Part shown: piece after piece, positions 36,401 through 51,400 of the stretch
Layout of the letters: every line of letters starts with the position of its first letter
Numbering within the stretch: the first letter of the stretch is position 1
Assembly (NCBI GenBank): GCA_964512765.1
Contig: CAZEKF010000012.1
Coordinates: 1 to 58,872 of the forward strand
From: GW2011-AR15 sp964512765
GTDB lineage: Archaea; Nanobdellota; Nanobdellia; Woesearchaeales; GW2011-AR15
Length of the DNA: 58,872 nt
Direction: 5' to 3'
The notes under the pieces: model-generated
Told to the model about the DNA's origin: nothing
Databases searched by the model: none
Seen by the model: the letters and a program-made list of their open reading frames with translations, nothing else
Position numbers and translations under genes: made by a program

Positions 36401-39400
36401 CATTATCCAAAGTAATTGTCCTAGTTACAGTAGTGTTTTCATTAGCAGCAGAATCTCTGTAAGTGACATTATAATAATATACTCCATCTGATAATGAAGT
36501 GAAATTAATGTTTCTTATAGTTGCTTTTTTTGTTGAACTGTTTATCTCAGACATGCTTTGATTGTACAATGAAAATGTAATGTTAACTTGGTTAGTATCA
36601 CTTGCTGATACATTAAGGTATACATTATCTTGGGCCAAATAAGAGTTATTGGTAGCTGTACCTGTTGAATAACTAATGCTCGGAATTGTTGCATCTAAAG
36701 TTATTGTCCGTGTCGTAGTATAATTAATATTACTCAGTGTATCGTTTGCTGATGCATTAAAATAATAAACACCATCAATTAACCCAGTGATGTTATAAAA
36801 CAATGGTGAGGTTTGGCTTGTTGATATATTAATCAAGACAGAGCTTGAATTGTAAAGACTAATATTAATTGTGTCCAGTCTAACATCAGACGCAGTAACA
36901 TTTATTGGTATGTTACTGTTTTGGGAAAAATAACTTGATGATGGAGTTATTGTGTCGAAATCTATTGAGGGTGCCGTAATATCTAACTCAATAGAATATG
37001 TTTCAGACGAGTTACATCTAGTGTCGTCGCAAGCAGTTGCGTTGTAGAAGTAAACCCCATCACCAAGCCCAGTGAAATTTACTGAATAAGGTGAACTTGC
37101 TCCAGTACTTTGGTTAACTGAACTGGTTGTGTTGTAAACATTAATTATAACCTGGCTAAGACTTGTATCATTTGCACTAACATTAACATATATCCATGAC
37201 CTTGAATAATTGCCTGTATCAGGATCAATAATTTCTATAGATGGAAACAAGGTATCGTCAACGCCAAACGTAACGTTTGTAGTGTTAGCGTTACCAGCAA
37301 CGTCTTCAGCGTATAACAACACAGTGTACGTGCCTAATGCTACTAAATGACTACTATTTAAAGTTACATTGTCAGTTGTATTTGTTGAATTATAAATTAA
37401 AAATCCTGAAAATGTTGTAATGTTCAAATTAACAATATTATTATTGTTCTCAGTTACTGACCAGTTAATGAAAACTGAGTCATAACCAAATTCTAAACTC
37501 GAATCATTAGCTGATAAAGTAACAACAGGGTTAACAAAGTCAAGGAACACTGTTCTGATAGGTGTAAAGTTCAAATGACCATAACTGTCATTAGCAGTTG
37601 CATTGAAATAATATGTACCTTCTGTTAAACCAGTTATGTTAAAGGTTAAATTAGTGTCAGAGACTGATGACGTGTTAATCAAATCATAGCTTGAATTATA
37701 AAGATTAATTGTTAAGGTGTCAAGGTTAGTGTCTGATGCAGTGACATTAACAAAAATAAATTCTTGCGAATGATTACCTGCAATAGTTGTGTCAGTGCTT
37801 AGTGAAATTGTTGGATTAGTTCTATCAATTGTGAAATTACCAAGTGTTGTAACTGAGTTAGTTGCGTTATCTGAGCAAGTGATACTATAATTGTATAGTA
37901 TTTCACTAAACCCACCCATTGTATAGTTACAAGATGTTGCATTAACACAACTTAACTCTTTTATACTATCTCCTACATTAAGGTTACAACTAAGCGCTGT
38001 AGAAATTGTATCGTTAACTGTCCAGTTAAACAATACAGTAGTTGCGTCAATGTATGATCCATTATCAGGCGAGTGAACAACTATTTCTGGGTCTGTCCTG
38101 TCCATGACAAACAATACAGATATGTTAAGTGCGTTATCAACAATGTCCCTTGCATAAACTGTAATGTTATAAGTTCCGTCAGCGGTTGCGTTAAACGTGT
38201 CATTCCAGGTATGGTTACTTCTAGCTGGTTCAAACGATGTAGTATTATACTGTATCTGCGCACCTGCTTTTGTTATGTTATAATATGTGTAATTAAATGA
38301 ATTATCCTGGATGTACACTGACAAGTTAAAGTCTGTGTTGAAATATGTTAGTGCAGACGTTGGTCTGATAAACGAAATCGCAGGTCTGGTATTATCCAAA
38401 TAAAACGTAACATTCTTACTCGCAAGGTTGCCTAATGAATCATTTGCATTAACATTCAAAAGAACTGTCCAGTACACGCCTGAGTATTCTGACGAGTCCC
38501 ATGACGAGTCCCAGTTACTTGAACTATTTAATGTTCCATTTACTAATTGCTGGCTTGTGTTAGATTTATTGTACAAGAAATACCAGCCAGAATCAACTCC
38601 TGATAACTCGTCTATTATTTCAGTGTTAATCTGGACAAGGTAACCAAACGTGCCGTTCGCAGTCGGAGAATCTACTGTGATGTCTGGACCAGGAGTGTCA
38701 ACTGTTAAAACTCTTATCTCAGTTTCGTTTGTATTAGTCGCCTGATCAATACAGTACACGTACCATGAATAGTTCCTGCTAACAAACCCTGCAGCGTTCA
38801 TTGTTGTAATAATTCCAGAACTTACAGATGCGTTATTAACAGCAGTAACATAGTTAACTGAACCTGTTTCATCCCTGAACACTGTACAGTTAGTTGTTGA
38901 ATTATCAGTTACTGTAAATGTAAAGTTAATGTTAGAGTTACTTGTGTTAAATCCATCAACAGGTAATGTAACATTAATCACTGGTTTAACATTATCAAGG
39001 TTAATTTCTCTCGTACCTGAATAACCAATGTTGCCACTTTCATCCATTGCACTCGCGTTCATGTAATACGTGCCGTCTGTTAGGGTTGTCATTATATAAT
39101 ACACGTTTGTAGTTTCTGTGAATGTTGTGTTAAGAAGTTCAGTTGAATTATACAAGTAAGTTGTTAAATTCTCAAAATATGTATCAGATGCACTAATATT
39201 AACAATTATTTGAGTTACGTTATTAAATCCTGCACTGGTTGTTGGATTGTCAAAGGATACAACTGGCGCTGTCAAATCTAATATTGTAACGTTCCAATGT
39301 ATTGTTTCATTATTAATGCTTAAATCTGATGTAGTGTTTGCATACGCGTAAAATTCATATGTTGTGTTCAGTCTACCTGTTGCATTGACCCAGAACGTGA

Positions 39401-42400
39401 CTACTTGTGACTGTGACTCGTTAAGGTTAACAGTGTACGGGTTAGAAGAGATGTTTGTATAGAACGGTATTGTACCTTCAATTGTAGATACTATTGACTT
39501 TGTTGAGCTAATACAAGTTCCATCTGAGTATGATAAACAAATATCATCCAGACTTGCTTCACCATGGTCACCTGTCCCACCGTCGCCAGTCCAAACTTTT
39601 ATCCTAATACTTTTATCTTGTAAACTTGCATTAATCGGGACAGTTTTATCAATGATTGCAGCTGGATTATAAATAGTATTATCATTACACCCTCCCCACA
39701 CATCATCACTAGCAGACCAACTGCCTGTGTAAGGACATCTGTATTCTAATAACTGGAAGTTGCCTGTCTCATTACCTTCTTCATATATCATTAAACCATA
39801 GCCCCATTCGTCGTACTCGTCGCCTTTGAAACTATAAGTAATGTAGTCTGCGTACGCAGGAAACTCTTCTGAGTAAATGTACGCTTTCCATTGCGTATTA
39901 CCAGAACCGCCATAAGTTGACTTGAACTCTAACCAGTTACCTTTGTCACCGAACGGGTTTGTACTTGACGTGGTCTGTGCACGTTCATAAGTACCATCTG
40001 TAACTTCATAATATGTCCATCCTGGTATGTTTGTACAGTTACCGTCTTCACCGCTACAATCACCTGACTGGCTAAAGTCACAGTTTGTAATGCCACCGCA
40101 TTCAATGCTATTAGCAGGATCCAATGTTAAATTAATGTCACCACAGTCATAGTCAAGACATGTTAAATTAACAGTTACATTAAACCATTGGTCCTGTGAA
40201 ACATTAATATCACCTGTCGGATAAATAGTTGAGATTCCTAAAGCAGGTGTTGTTAAAACAATTGTCCGAGTAACTGTATTGTTAAGATTACCAGAAGTAT
40301 CGTTAGCAGTTGCGTTAATGTAATAGGTACCATAAGGTAAGTCTGTCAACTGAAGAAGAGTTGAAGTTGTTGTGTTCATTAGACTAGTTGAGTTATAAAC
40401 CCTGATTGTTAAAGTGTCAAGGAAAGAGTCAGAAACACTAACATTAACAGTAATGTTTGTTTGCATATTAAAAGAGCCATTAGCAGTTGTTGTTGCGTCG
40501 TAGCTTAGACTTGGAGATGTCAAGTCAAGAATAGTAATGTTCCATCTTGTACTTTCTTCAGAAACATTGATAGGAAGTCCTGTGGTGTTAGCGTACACAA
40601 AAAATTCGTGTGTTGTGTTCAGTCTACCTGTTGCATTGACCCAGAACGTAACTATTGAACTTTCATTAACATTCAATGTAATATTGTACGGGTTGGACGT
40701 GTTTGTCCAGAACGTGTTTGATGACGAATTATCTGTAATTAGACCACTTTTAACAACACCTTCTGCATAAATTGTAACATTATCAACCCATGCTTTGTCA
40801 CTTCCTGAGCTAGATGAAGAGTCTTTTGCATAATACCATAACAAGGTATGATCTCCTTCCGGAAGTTCAATCTCTGCCAGGGTCCAGTTCACCTCTCCGC
40901 TAATAGGCGTAATGTTTCCTTCACCACCTTCTGCTAACTTACGACATCCTACGTCACCATAGTCCATGTCAACGCAGAAACCTAAGATGTCATACAAAGA
41001 TTCACTGGACACTTTCCACATGAAACTTAAAGTGCCGTTACCTCCTAACCTTACTTGTTGCTGAAGAATGGACTGTTGTGAATGCGTTATCCCGCCAGAC
41101 TGTGCAGAATAACTACCTTCATAAACTTCAGAATCTTGCACTGTCCAGTTTTCATGACCACTTAAAGTCCAACCAGACATACTACCAGTTTCAAAGTCAC
41201 CGTTAGTAATTGATTCAACAACTGGATCTAAACTAACATTAATCTCGCCACAGTTCTGGCTTGTACAACTTACATTCACGCTAATGTTAAACCATTCACC
41301 GTATGACACATTAATAGATGTAATCGGGTACACTAAAGAAATGCCAATATCCGGCGAGTCAACTGTAAACATTGTATACTGTGTATTGTTCCAGTTCATT
41401 TGCGAATCATTACAATACACATTAACTGTATAATTAGTACCTTGGACAACTGATAATGTTGAGTTAAATCCAGTAAGTGAAGCATTACCTTCCATTGTAA
41501 TATTATTCACTCCTGAATCTGTACTGTAATAACACGTCGTGTTTTCAGTTGTTGTAACTGTTAAATTCACTAATGAAGTTGTATAATTAAACAATGTACC
41601 GTTTGTTGGATATGTAATGTTAACTCCTGGTTTAACAACGTCTTGGTCTGTTACATTAACATAAAAACTAACATTATTCTCATTACCTATTGTATCGTTC
41701 GCAGTAACAGTTATCCAATATATACTTTCATTCAGAATAGTATTATTCTGCAACCTACCCTGACAATTTATAGTAAACAAAGTTGTATCATTAACACTGA
41801 AGCAACTTATTCCGCTCATGTCAGTTGCATTAACATTATATTCAAAATCATAGCCATAAGATATAGTCTGGTTTTCAATGTTGTTAAACTGCGGCAAGGT
41901 TGTGCTTGTAACGTTCACCCATAAAATAATTGAATCTTGATTATCGTGAGTGTCGTTAACAGTAATGTTCAGCGAGTAAAAACTAACATTCAAATGTGTA
42001 TTATTAGTTAGGACACCTGAAGAATTAATAGCAAACGCTGTAGTATTAACAGTAAAACCTTCAATGTCATTATAATCTGTTGCGTTAATGTCATGTGACA
42101 GAGCATATTGATATTCAATTGTTTGGTTACTAAAATCTGTGAACACTGGCAAAGTCATGTCTAATATTGTTACGTTCCAAATAGAAGTTGTGTTTCCAAC
42201 TGGGACGTCAGATGTTCTGTTCGCATAAACGAAAAATTCGTGTGTTGTGGTTGTACTTGCATCTCCAGACGCGTTCACGTACCATGTTATTATCACAGAC
42301 TCGCCGTTAACAAGTGTAATGTTATTAGGATTAGTTGTATTAGTATAAAACGGTGTTGTGCTTGAATTTGTTGACATAGTACCTTTCCCAGCTGGAATTC

Positions 42401-45400
42401 CTGTTACACTAACATCATCAATGTACCATCCGTCTGTGTCAACTGATCCATCTGCACCAAAATGAAACCTAATGTAAACAGTTTCATTATCTTCATAGGC
42501 ACTTAAATTAAACACTGCTTCAGCCCAACTGTTACCTGAACCTGCATAGTCAGGTTCCCAAGTACCGTAACCACTACCTGGATAACCACCGTTTGGATTA
42601 ATTTTTGTCCAGGTTGAATTATCAGCTGAAGCTTCAACAATACCACCGTCGCAACACGTTTCTGTTAAATACCAGTTCATGAATGATAATGTAACATTTG
42701 TATAACCAACCAAACTAAACACAGGTGATTTTAACCAGTATTTACCGCCACCATATGCATAATCACTCGCCAGTTTTGTTGCCCAAACATTATCGCCTGA
42801 ATATGCAGACGCTCCGTGCGTTGGTTCGCCATGCTCCCACTCATCTCTTGTTAAAGAAATACCGTGCGTCCAATCACCTTCACCACTTTCAAAATCATCT
42901 GAGAAAATAACAGTTGTACTTTGCGGATCTAGTGTAACATTTATTTCACCGCAACCATTGTCAACGCAACTTACATTCACTGTCACGTTGAAAAAATTGT
43001 GCTGTGAAACATTGATATTGCCTGTCGGATAAATCAGTTCAACACCCAATCTACCTTTATCAGTTATATTAACCCACATTAACCGCGAATTTTCATTCCC
43101 TGCAGTGTCATTAACAGTAATGTTAAGCCAGTGTAACATAACATGGCTCTGATTAAATGTAACATTATTTTCAAGATGTCCTGAACAATTTATTTTGAAA
43201 TTAACAGTATCATTAACTTTGTAACAACTTACATTATACACGTCTGTTGAGTTAATACCATACAAGAAAGAATCATCTTCAAACGTTGACTGATTATTAA
43301 TATCTATAAACACTGGCGCAGCAGTATCAATAAGAATTAACCTTGTTTCTGTACTGTTCTGGTTTGACCGTAAATCATTAACAATTGCCTGATAAGTATA
43401 ATATCCCTGGTCTAATGTATTAGACGAATTCTTTGACTGGTTTATCCACAAGGTCCAGTTAAATGTTCCAAACCTGTTTAAATTTGATAAATAATGTAAG
43501 TTAACTTCATCAGCTGTTAAACTTATGTTCCATATTCTAACTTCATCAATCATGCCTGTGAAATAACTATTGTTTTCATACTGTCCTATTATGACTTCAC
43601 CTGAATTGTTATGGATTGGTAAATTTATAGTATCAGTAGTTACTGAACCATTAACATACATTGTTCCTGACGAATTAACATAGTAACTCCATACATTGTT
43701 TTGTTTTAACCACATTGAATATGTAATAGCTCCTGGCAGTCCGCTAACATTAATGAAATCGTCAGAACCGTCAAACTCATACGCGCCTTCATACCTACCC
43801 TCTGTCAAATTCAAAATCGCGCCAGAGACTGTTCCGTTATATCCATTCTCTGTAACGTCAACAATATGGGTGTTATTTTCACCTAAAACAGAAATATTAT
43901 CAAAGTTATACATTAAAACTAAAGAGTTATTGTAAATAGTCAGGTCTGTGTCAGTTGTGTAGTTCCAGTTATACACTATTTCACCAAGATCTTCTTCAAC
44001 AATTGTAACATTAACAATGAACGTTGTTTGTGATTGTTTAGTGTCATTGCTAGGAGTGTCTGATGCAAAACTAATCTGAGAAGCAACAGTATCAGTAACA
44101 TTCACCCAGATAATTGTAGAATTATCATTACCAACAGTATCGTTAACAGAAATGTTTAACATGTGTAAGCCAAGACTGAGCAAAGTATTGTTTGTGAAAT
44201 ATCCAGTACAATTTACATTGAAGTTAGTTGTGTCGTTGACCCAGTAACAGCTTACATTGTTAGAATCATTGGCAAGTATTGTATAGTTCAGGTTAACTTT
44301 ATACTCTTGTGTCAAGTTAGCAATTGTTGTGAAATCCGGAGCAAGTGTATCTGTTATATTAACCCACATCAAACCCGAATATTCGTTATTAGCTGTATCA
44401 TTCATTGTGACATTTATCCAGTACAGTCCGTTTGCTAACCCAGTATTATTTGTTAGATAACCTGAACAATTAATTGTGAAGTTAAACGTGTCACTAACAT
44501 TAAAACAACTTATACTATTGTTATCAGTGGCATTAATATCATACGCAACACCGTACGCGTGTTCAAATGTCTGGTTTGTAAAATTAGTGAACACAGGCAA
44601 GGTCCAGTCAATTATTATTAGTCTTTCAACTGTGTTGTTAGTGTTATTATAAATGTCTGAAGCGTGAACATTATATGTGTAGTTACCTTCTCCCAAATCA
44701 ACTGTTGCGTTCTTACTTTGGTTCACATACAGTTCCCAGTTAGTTGAGTTGAGTTTCTTTAAATTAGAAACATATTCCTGGTATACTTGATCACCTGTAA
44801 ATCCAACATTCCATATCTTAATTTCGTCAATGCTCCCATTGAAATATTCATTTGAACCTGCAACATCTCTTCCAATTTGTAATGGATTGGATGAATTTAC
44901 ATTATGCGTTGAAACATTAGTTATTTTTAAGATTCCGTTCACGTACAAATACGCGTTTCCACTATACCTTGTCATTAATACATGGTTCCATTGGTTCAAA
45001 TTTGAACTCACATCAAAATTTGTATCCATAACAGTAGTTGAACCTGACTGTTCAAGATATGCATAAATATCTCCGCCTGAATCTATTTGTATTTCATAGT
45101 TTCCACTTCCAGCTACTCTTTTACCAATCAACTCTTCAGTTGCAGATACTGCACCTGTTTTCTTAAACCATAACGATACTGTGAATGGATTTGTGCCAAA
45201 GTTCAAGGAAGAGTCTGTACCAGAGTTAATAAAATCACCGTCACCGTCAAAGTATCTACAATATCCAGACCTACAATCTGTTGTGTTAACTAATGCATTA
45301 GTAACAGTCCCATTGTTACCATACTGGCTAGCGTCAACTACAAAAGTATCATTTTCATTTAACGCAGAAACATTGTCAAAGTTATACATTAACACCAAAG

Positions 45401-48400
45401 AATCATTATACATCGTGTAATTGGTTCTGTTCCATTCATACTTTATATCTTCAATCTGTGATTCAACAATAGACGCATTTATAATAAACGAATCTTCAGG
45501 TTGTCTTGAATCATTATCCGGAGTTGGATCAATATAACTTGTCTGTGGCGGTGTTGTGTCCAGTGTAACAACTCTTGTTGCTGTTGTATTACTATTACTC
45601 GCAGTGTCAGTTGCTGTTGAATTAAAATAATAAGTTCCGTCTGCAAGGCTTGTGAAATTACTAAATCCTGGCGAAGAAGTATGTGTTGCAGAAGTTACCA
45701 AACCACCAGTTGTGTTATAAATACTATGCACTATAGTTGACAAATGCGAATCTATTACAGTTACATTTATAGTAATAAAATTCTGCGCATACGTAGTGTC
45801 GTTAGATAAAGTAGGTTCCTGATAATTAATAATAGGTGTTGTGTTATCAATTATTGTAACGTTCCATGTGCTTGTTATATTACTTTCTGACATTCTGGAT
45901 GTTTTGTTTGCATAAACAAAGAATACGTACTCCTGGTTGCCGTTACCAGAAGCGTTTACCCAGAAAGTAACAATTTCACTTTCTCCAGCATCAAGCGAAA
46001 TATTGTACGGGTTTGTAGACATGTTTGTATAGAACGGTGTTGCTGAAACATTTGTTTCTATGATACCTCCTTTGTTAGCTGTGTATGTAACATTTTCTCT
46101 TACATAAACATAATACCAGTCAGCTGCGTTTGGCCCAGCAACTCTCATTTCACTACCTATCCCGCCTTCCCTAGTGTTCCAGTCACCGTGCGCGTCAGTG
46201 GACGTAGAAAACACTGCACGATCATTTGCATCTCCGCCAACTTGACCGTCACCGTGCCATATTTTTATCCAATCATTATCAAAATACGATCCTGACCGGT
46301 TATAACTCGGATAATTCCCTCTCAATCCCCCATCCCATGAATCATTACCATTATTATTTCCAGGATCAGGACCTGTCAAATTAATTAGTGCATCATAACT
46401 CAAATTAAGATGAGCCATAATTTTCCCGTCTGTACTATAATTAGATTCTAACATCAGGTCATCCACTGGAACTGTGTCATAAGCAACACTTTTTCCTTGA
46501 GTTGTTTTGTTAACAGAATCAATTGTTGATCCTACAGTGAACCATCCTGACCAAGTAGATTTAAAAGTAGTATTCGAACCAAGACCAGCAAACACCATTG
46601 TCCAACCACCGTCATCTGTTGTCATGTCACAAAATACTTGGGCAGTGGTTGCGTTATTGTACGGATATATTGTGTACATACCATCTCCAACACTGTTTCC
46701 TACGTCAAGGATTTCTTTGCAAGAAATTGGTGTGCTTGCAGGGTCTAATGTAACATTAATCTCTCTACACGCTGCAGAACTTGGACAACTGACATTAACT
46801 GTTACATTAAAAAACTCATTCTGAGTAACGTTCACGTGCGTTAACGGATACATAAGTTCTAAACCTATGGTTGATTCCAATACAGTTGACCATTCAGTTG
46901 TCTGGTTAAGGTTTCCCCATGTATCGTTAAAGTACCATGTCCAGTAAACAGGACTAGAGGTGATGTTTTTTGTAACCTGAATTTCTTCACCGTCTGTGTA
47001 TGAAACAGGCGTGTCGTTTATCCATGTTGTACCATTAAAGAAGCTAAATATGTACTTGTCAGGATTAGTTTCATTAACAGTTATGTTGAAATAAACTATT
47101 GTGCCAAGAGATATGTTAGTTGTTAAATCTGTTTCATTGTTAAACCATAACGGATCAGTTGTATCTGGCGGAATTATTGTCATGTTCCATTTTGTTGTTT
47201 CGTTTGAATTCGACATTTTGGTTGTCTTGTTAGCGTAAACATAAAATTCATGAACAGTATTCTGCGATCCTGTTGCATTCACCCAGAATGTTACTATTTC
47301 ACTTTCTCCAGAGTTCAAGGAAATGTTATAAGGGTTAACAGAAATATTCGTGTAAAAAGGAGTTGCACTTGTATTTGTTGACACAAGTCCTGATTTAACA
47401 GCACTTAACCTTATTATTCGTACGTACCCTGCTCCAGAATTCAGTCCTGCTGTATTATTCTGGCTACCGCCTGAATTGTAAGAACCTCCGCCGCCTGCTA
47501 CACCGTTGCTATTAGTACCTCCGCCACCTGAATAACCACCTCCAGCTCCTGTTGCACCTTGGCAGCACCATTCACCGCCTGACCCTCCGCCAAAACCACC
47601 GTCGCCACCGCCAGCTGCGCATGCTCCTCCCTGGCCGCCTGTGCCACCGTTTACAAAAGCTATACCTTCGTCACTTGTACACGACGTAGAGTTACCTTTA
47701 CCGTTGAGACCTCCGCCACCGCCTGAACCTGCACTTGCCTGGCCACCATTACCATTTGCGCCACCAGCAAAAGATCCTTGAGACCCTGTCCCACCTGAAG
47801 TTTCGTTTGACCCTGACTGACCGTTTGCTGCGTTACTGTTTCCGCCGCCTCCGCCACCTCCCCCAGCAACGATTAATGCAGAGTTATTGGCTAAAGTAAC
47901 AAACGACCCTCCTCCTCCTCCTCCTGCTTTATAAGAACCTCCGCTACCTCCTGTCTGGCCAACTAATATCTTCAAAACATCTCCACCTGTCAGGTTAAAG
48001 TTCCCAATCATTCGTGCGCCTAGACCGCCTGTGTATGAACTACCTGGCCCGCCTGCTGCGCCTGCAACTTCAATATTATATTCACCTGTGTTAGGAACTG
48101 TCCAGTTCTGGATACCGTCACCTATTGTTACAAGACTCTCCAATGTTGTACCTGAATAATTAGTGTCACACAATGATTGGTTAGGCCCTGTCATTCCTGT
48201 AGCTGTACAAGTTGTAAAAGTATAATTTATCACTCCTGACGGGTCTAATGATACATTAATCTCACCACAGTCTATTTCACCGTAACAGCTCACATTAACA
48301 GTTACATTAAACATGTAATATTGTGTTATATCCAGATTACTGCTTGAACTTATTAGTTCAAGTCCAATAAATGAATCAAGCGTCATGCTCCATACTGGTG

Positions 48401-51400
48401 TCTGGTTAAGGTTACCAGAAGTGTCGTTAAAGTACCAGGTCCAATTAATTGGGGTAGCTACTATTGTCTTGTTAACTTGAATTTCCTGGCCGTGCGTATA
48501 ACTTTGAGGAGTATCGTTTTGCCATACACTGCCATTGTACCAGCTAAAAGTGTATGTGTCAGGGTTTGATTCATTAACAGTAATGTTAAAATAAACAACA
48601 CTCCCTATAGCTGTAGTACTGGTTAAATTAGTTTCATTGTTTCTCCAGAATGGGTTGGTTGTATCAGGTTCAACAATTGTTAAATTAAACCCAGATGTAA
48701 TGTTAGAATCTGACATTAAACTTGTCCTGTTTGCTGTAACATAGAACGTGTACGTATTGTTAACAACACCTGTAGCGTTCACCCAGAATGTAACCAATTC
48801 AGTCTCACCTCTGTTAAGCGAAATATTGTACGGGTTAGAACTCATGTTTGTATAAAACGGCTTGGTTGGCGCATCTGTTGAAACAATTCCAGTGTTACCA
48901 GATGCTAAACTTATTTTAATTGTATCCCATGCAATACCATCAGTTGGCCATGCTGTGTTATCATACTGTGTAAATTTAATCTTAAAATTCTCATCAATTG
49001 TACCACAGAAATCCGGGTCAGATGTTATGTTTATTTGTTGCTGTGTCCATGAAGTAAAATCACCAGGCGCGTCTACTAAATGATACCAGTACGTGCCATT
49101 GCATGTGTAATAAACAGCGTCAGAATTATGATGTTCTGAATGATCTGCACCTGCGTTAAGATCATCACCGTCCGGAGCTTCTCTCCAGTAAAAGTCTAAG
49201 TAAACATAATCGTAACCAGTGAAATCAAAGTTAGTTATAAGCTCGTTAAGGTTAGTATAGCCGTCTGCTGTATCAGCTAATACTGAATAATTAGCTGAGT
49301 GGTTAACAGCACCACTTACTCCAATGTTACCGTTCACTGCATCACTACTGTAAGTTGTCCAGAAATCTTCAGCAAAACTTCCAGTGTCAAAATAATCAAA
49401 CACATACTGAGATTCAGTGTTCAAAGTAACATTAATTTCACCGCAATCAACACCACCAATACAACTCACATTAACAATTACATTAAATGAATTATTTTGA
49501 GAGGCGTTAGTGGTTGAGGTTGGTTCAACAAGAACAATACCAATGCCAGATTGTAAGGTAACTTCCCAGACAGGTGTCTGGTTAAGGTTACCTGCAGTGT
49601 TATTAATGTACCATTTCCAATAAATAGGACTAGCAGGAATTGTTTTGTTAACTTGAATCTCCTGACCATTGGTATAACTGTTCGGGGTGTCGTTTGCCCA
49701 TGTAGAACCGTTATACCAACTAAAAATATACTTGTCAGGATTTGTATCGTTGAGCGTGATATTAAAATAAACTGTGCTACCAACATTAACTGTACTAGTC
49801 AAATTAGTTTCATTATTTGACCATGACGGATACGTTGAATTTATTGATATGGTTCGTATTTCTGTCTGGTTTTCATTATTTGATGTATCCTTTGCATATG
49901 CATAATAAGTGTATGTTTCTTCATCCAATCCAGTGGTTGAGTTTTTACTTTGGTTAACATATAAATACCATTGTGTTGAATTGAATTTATTCAGGTTTGA
50001 AACATATTGTTGATAGATTTCAGAAGCATTCAAAGTTCTGTTCCATATTCTTAACTCATCTATCATACAATCGGCATGCCTTGCTGCGTACCCACCTATT
50101 TGTGTTATACTTGATGTAGGTGTAAGACCTGCTCCAGTTGAGTCACTGTACACAGATACTCCGTCTATAAACGCTTCTGGATATCCGCTATGGTTAACTG
50201 TCATGGCAACATGATGCCATCCTGTTCCAATTGCATCGTTTGTATCAATCCATCTTGCGAATTCATAAAGCAAAATTAAATCATTTCCTGTATCATCGTA
50301 GTTTGTACTTCCTACACCAATGCCAAATCCAGTGCCACCGTCACCAATCTTTACAAACGCTCCACCTTCAGATACTGAATCCAAATTAACCCATAAACTA
50401 ACTGAAAAATTACTTGTAGTAATACCAAATGTTGAAGAAACATTTATCTGGTCATCACTACCGTCAAAATCAAACGCTCCGCCATACATACCTGTTGAAT
50501 TCCAAACAATAGAACCAAAAGCAGTGCCATTGTTCTCAACACTAGTCATATCAAACACATGCGTATCATTTTCTCTCAATGCAGATACATTATCAAAGTT
50601 CATCATCAGAACCAAAGAATCATCGTACATTGTGTAATTTGTAGTGTTCCAATTATATTTGATTTCACTTAGATTTTCTAATGATACTGATACATTAATC
50701 TCAACACTTGTTGCTGATTGAGATGTTCCATTTGCAGGTGTCATTGATGTAAAATTAATACTGCCTGTTGCGCCAATCGCACTCATTGAATAAACAACTT
50801 CATAAACTTCAGTTGATAAATGAGGTATTGTCCATTCAATGTAATCTATCAAACTGTTTTGATTATGATCGTAAGGTGTGAACTCAACAGTTTCTTTTGT
50901 GTCCCCTTCAACATGAACCAATTCAACATTCTCAAGATGGGTGTCTTCAATCTCAGAATAAGCTAGAATATTTGTGTAATGTTCATCTGACGATACTGTT
51001 ATCCTTTTCCCGTTTTCTGTGTTTTCAAATAATGCGTCTGGACCAGGTGTGTAATATTCGATCTCAAGCTCATGAAACTTGTCTTTAATCAACAGTTTTC
51101 TATTAGAAGCTTGAACAGAACCCGGATTCTTAGAATTATTTTTCTTAGTCCTAACTGATTTCTTGTCTTTTTTAATGACTGAATAATTAATTGCATTTGA
51201 CAAATTAACTTCATAATTTTCTAAAACTGTATTTGACTTTATTGTCTTAAGTTTTTTAACAGGTTTCAATATTTCCACTCTACCTACTATTTCATCTGTA
51301 ACATTAACATCTTCAACAGGTGCAAGGACTGAAAAATTAACTGCATGCGAAAACGGTTGATAAACAATTGTTTCCTGGTTAATTATTGTTCTTTGGCCAG

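Noticed and set aside
47660..47869. 69-residue minus-strand frame inside the Gly-rich region
   Set aside because: It is a shifted frame of Gly codons (GGN read as other residues) in the ALK-like domain.
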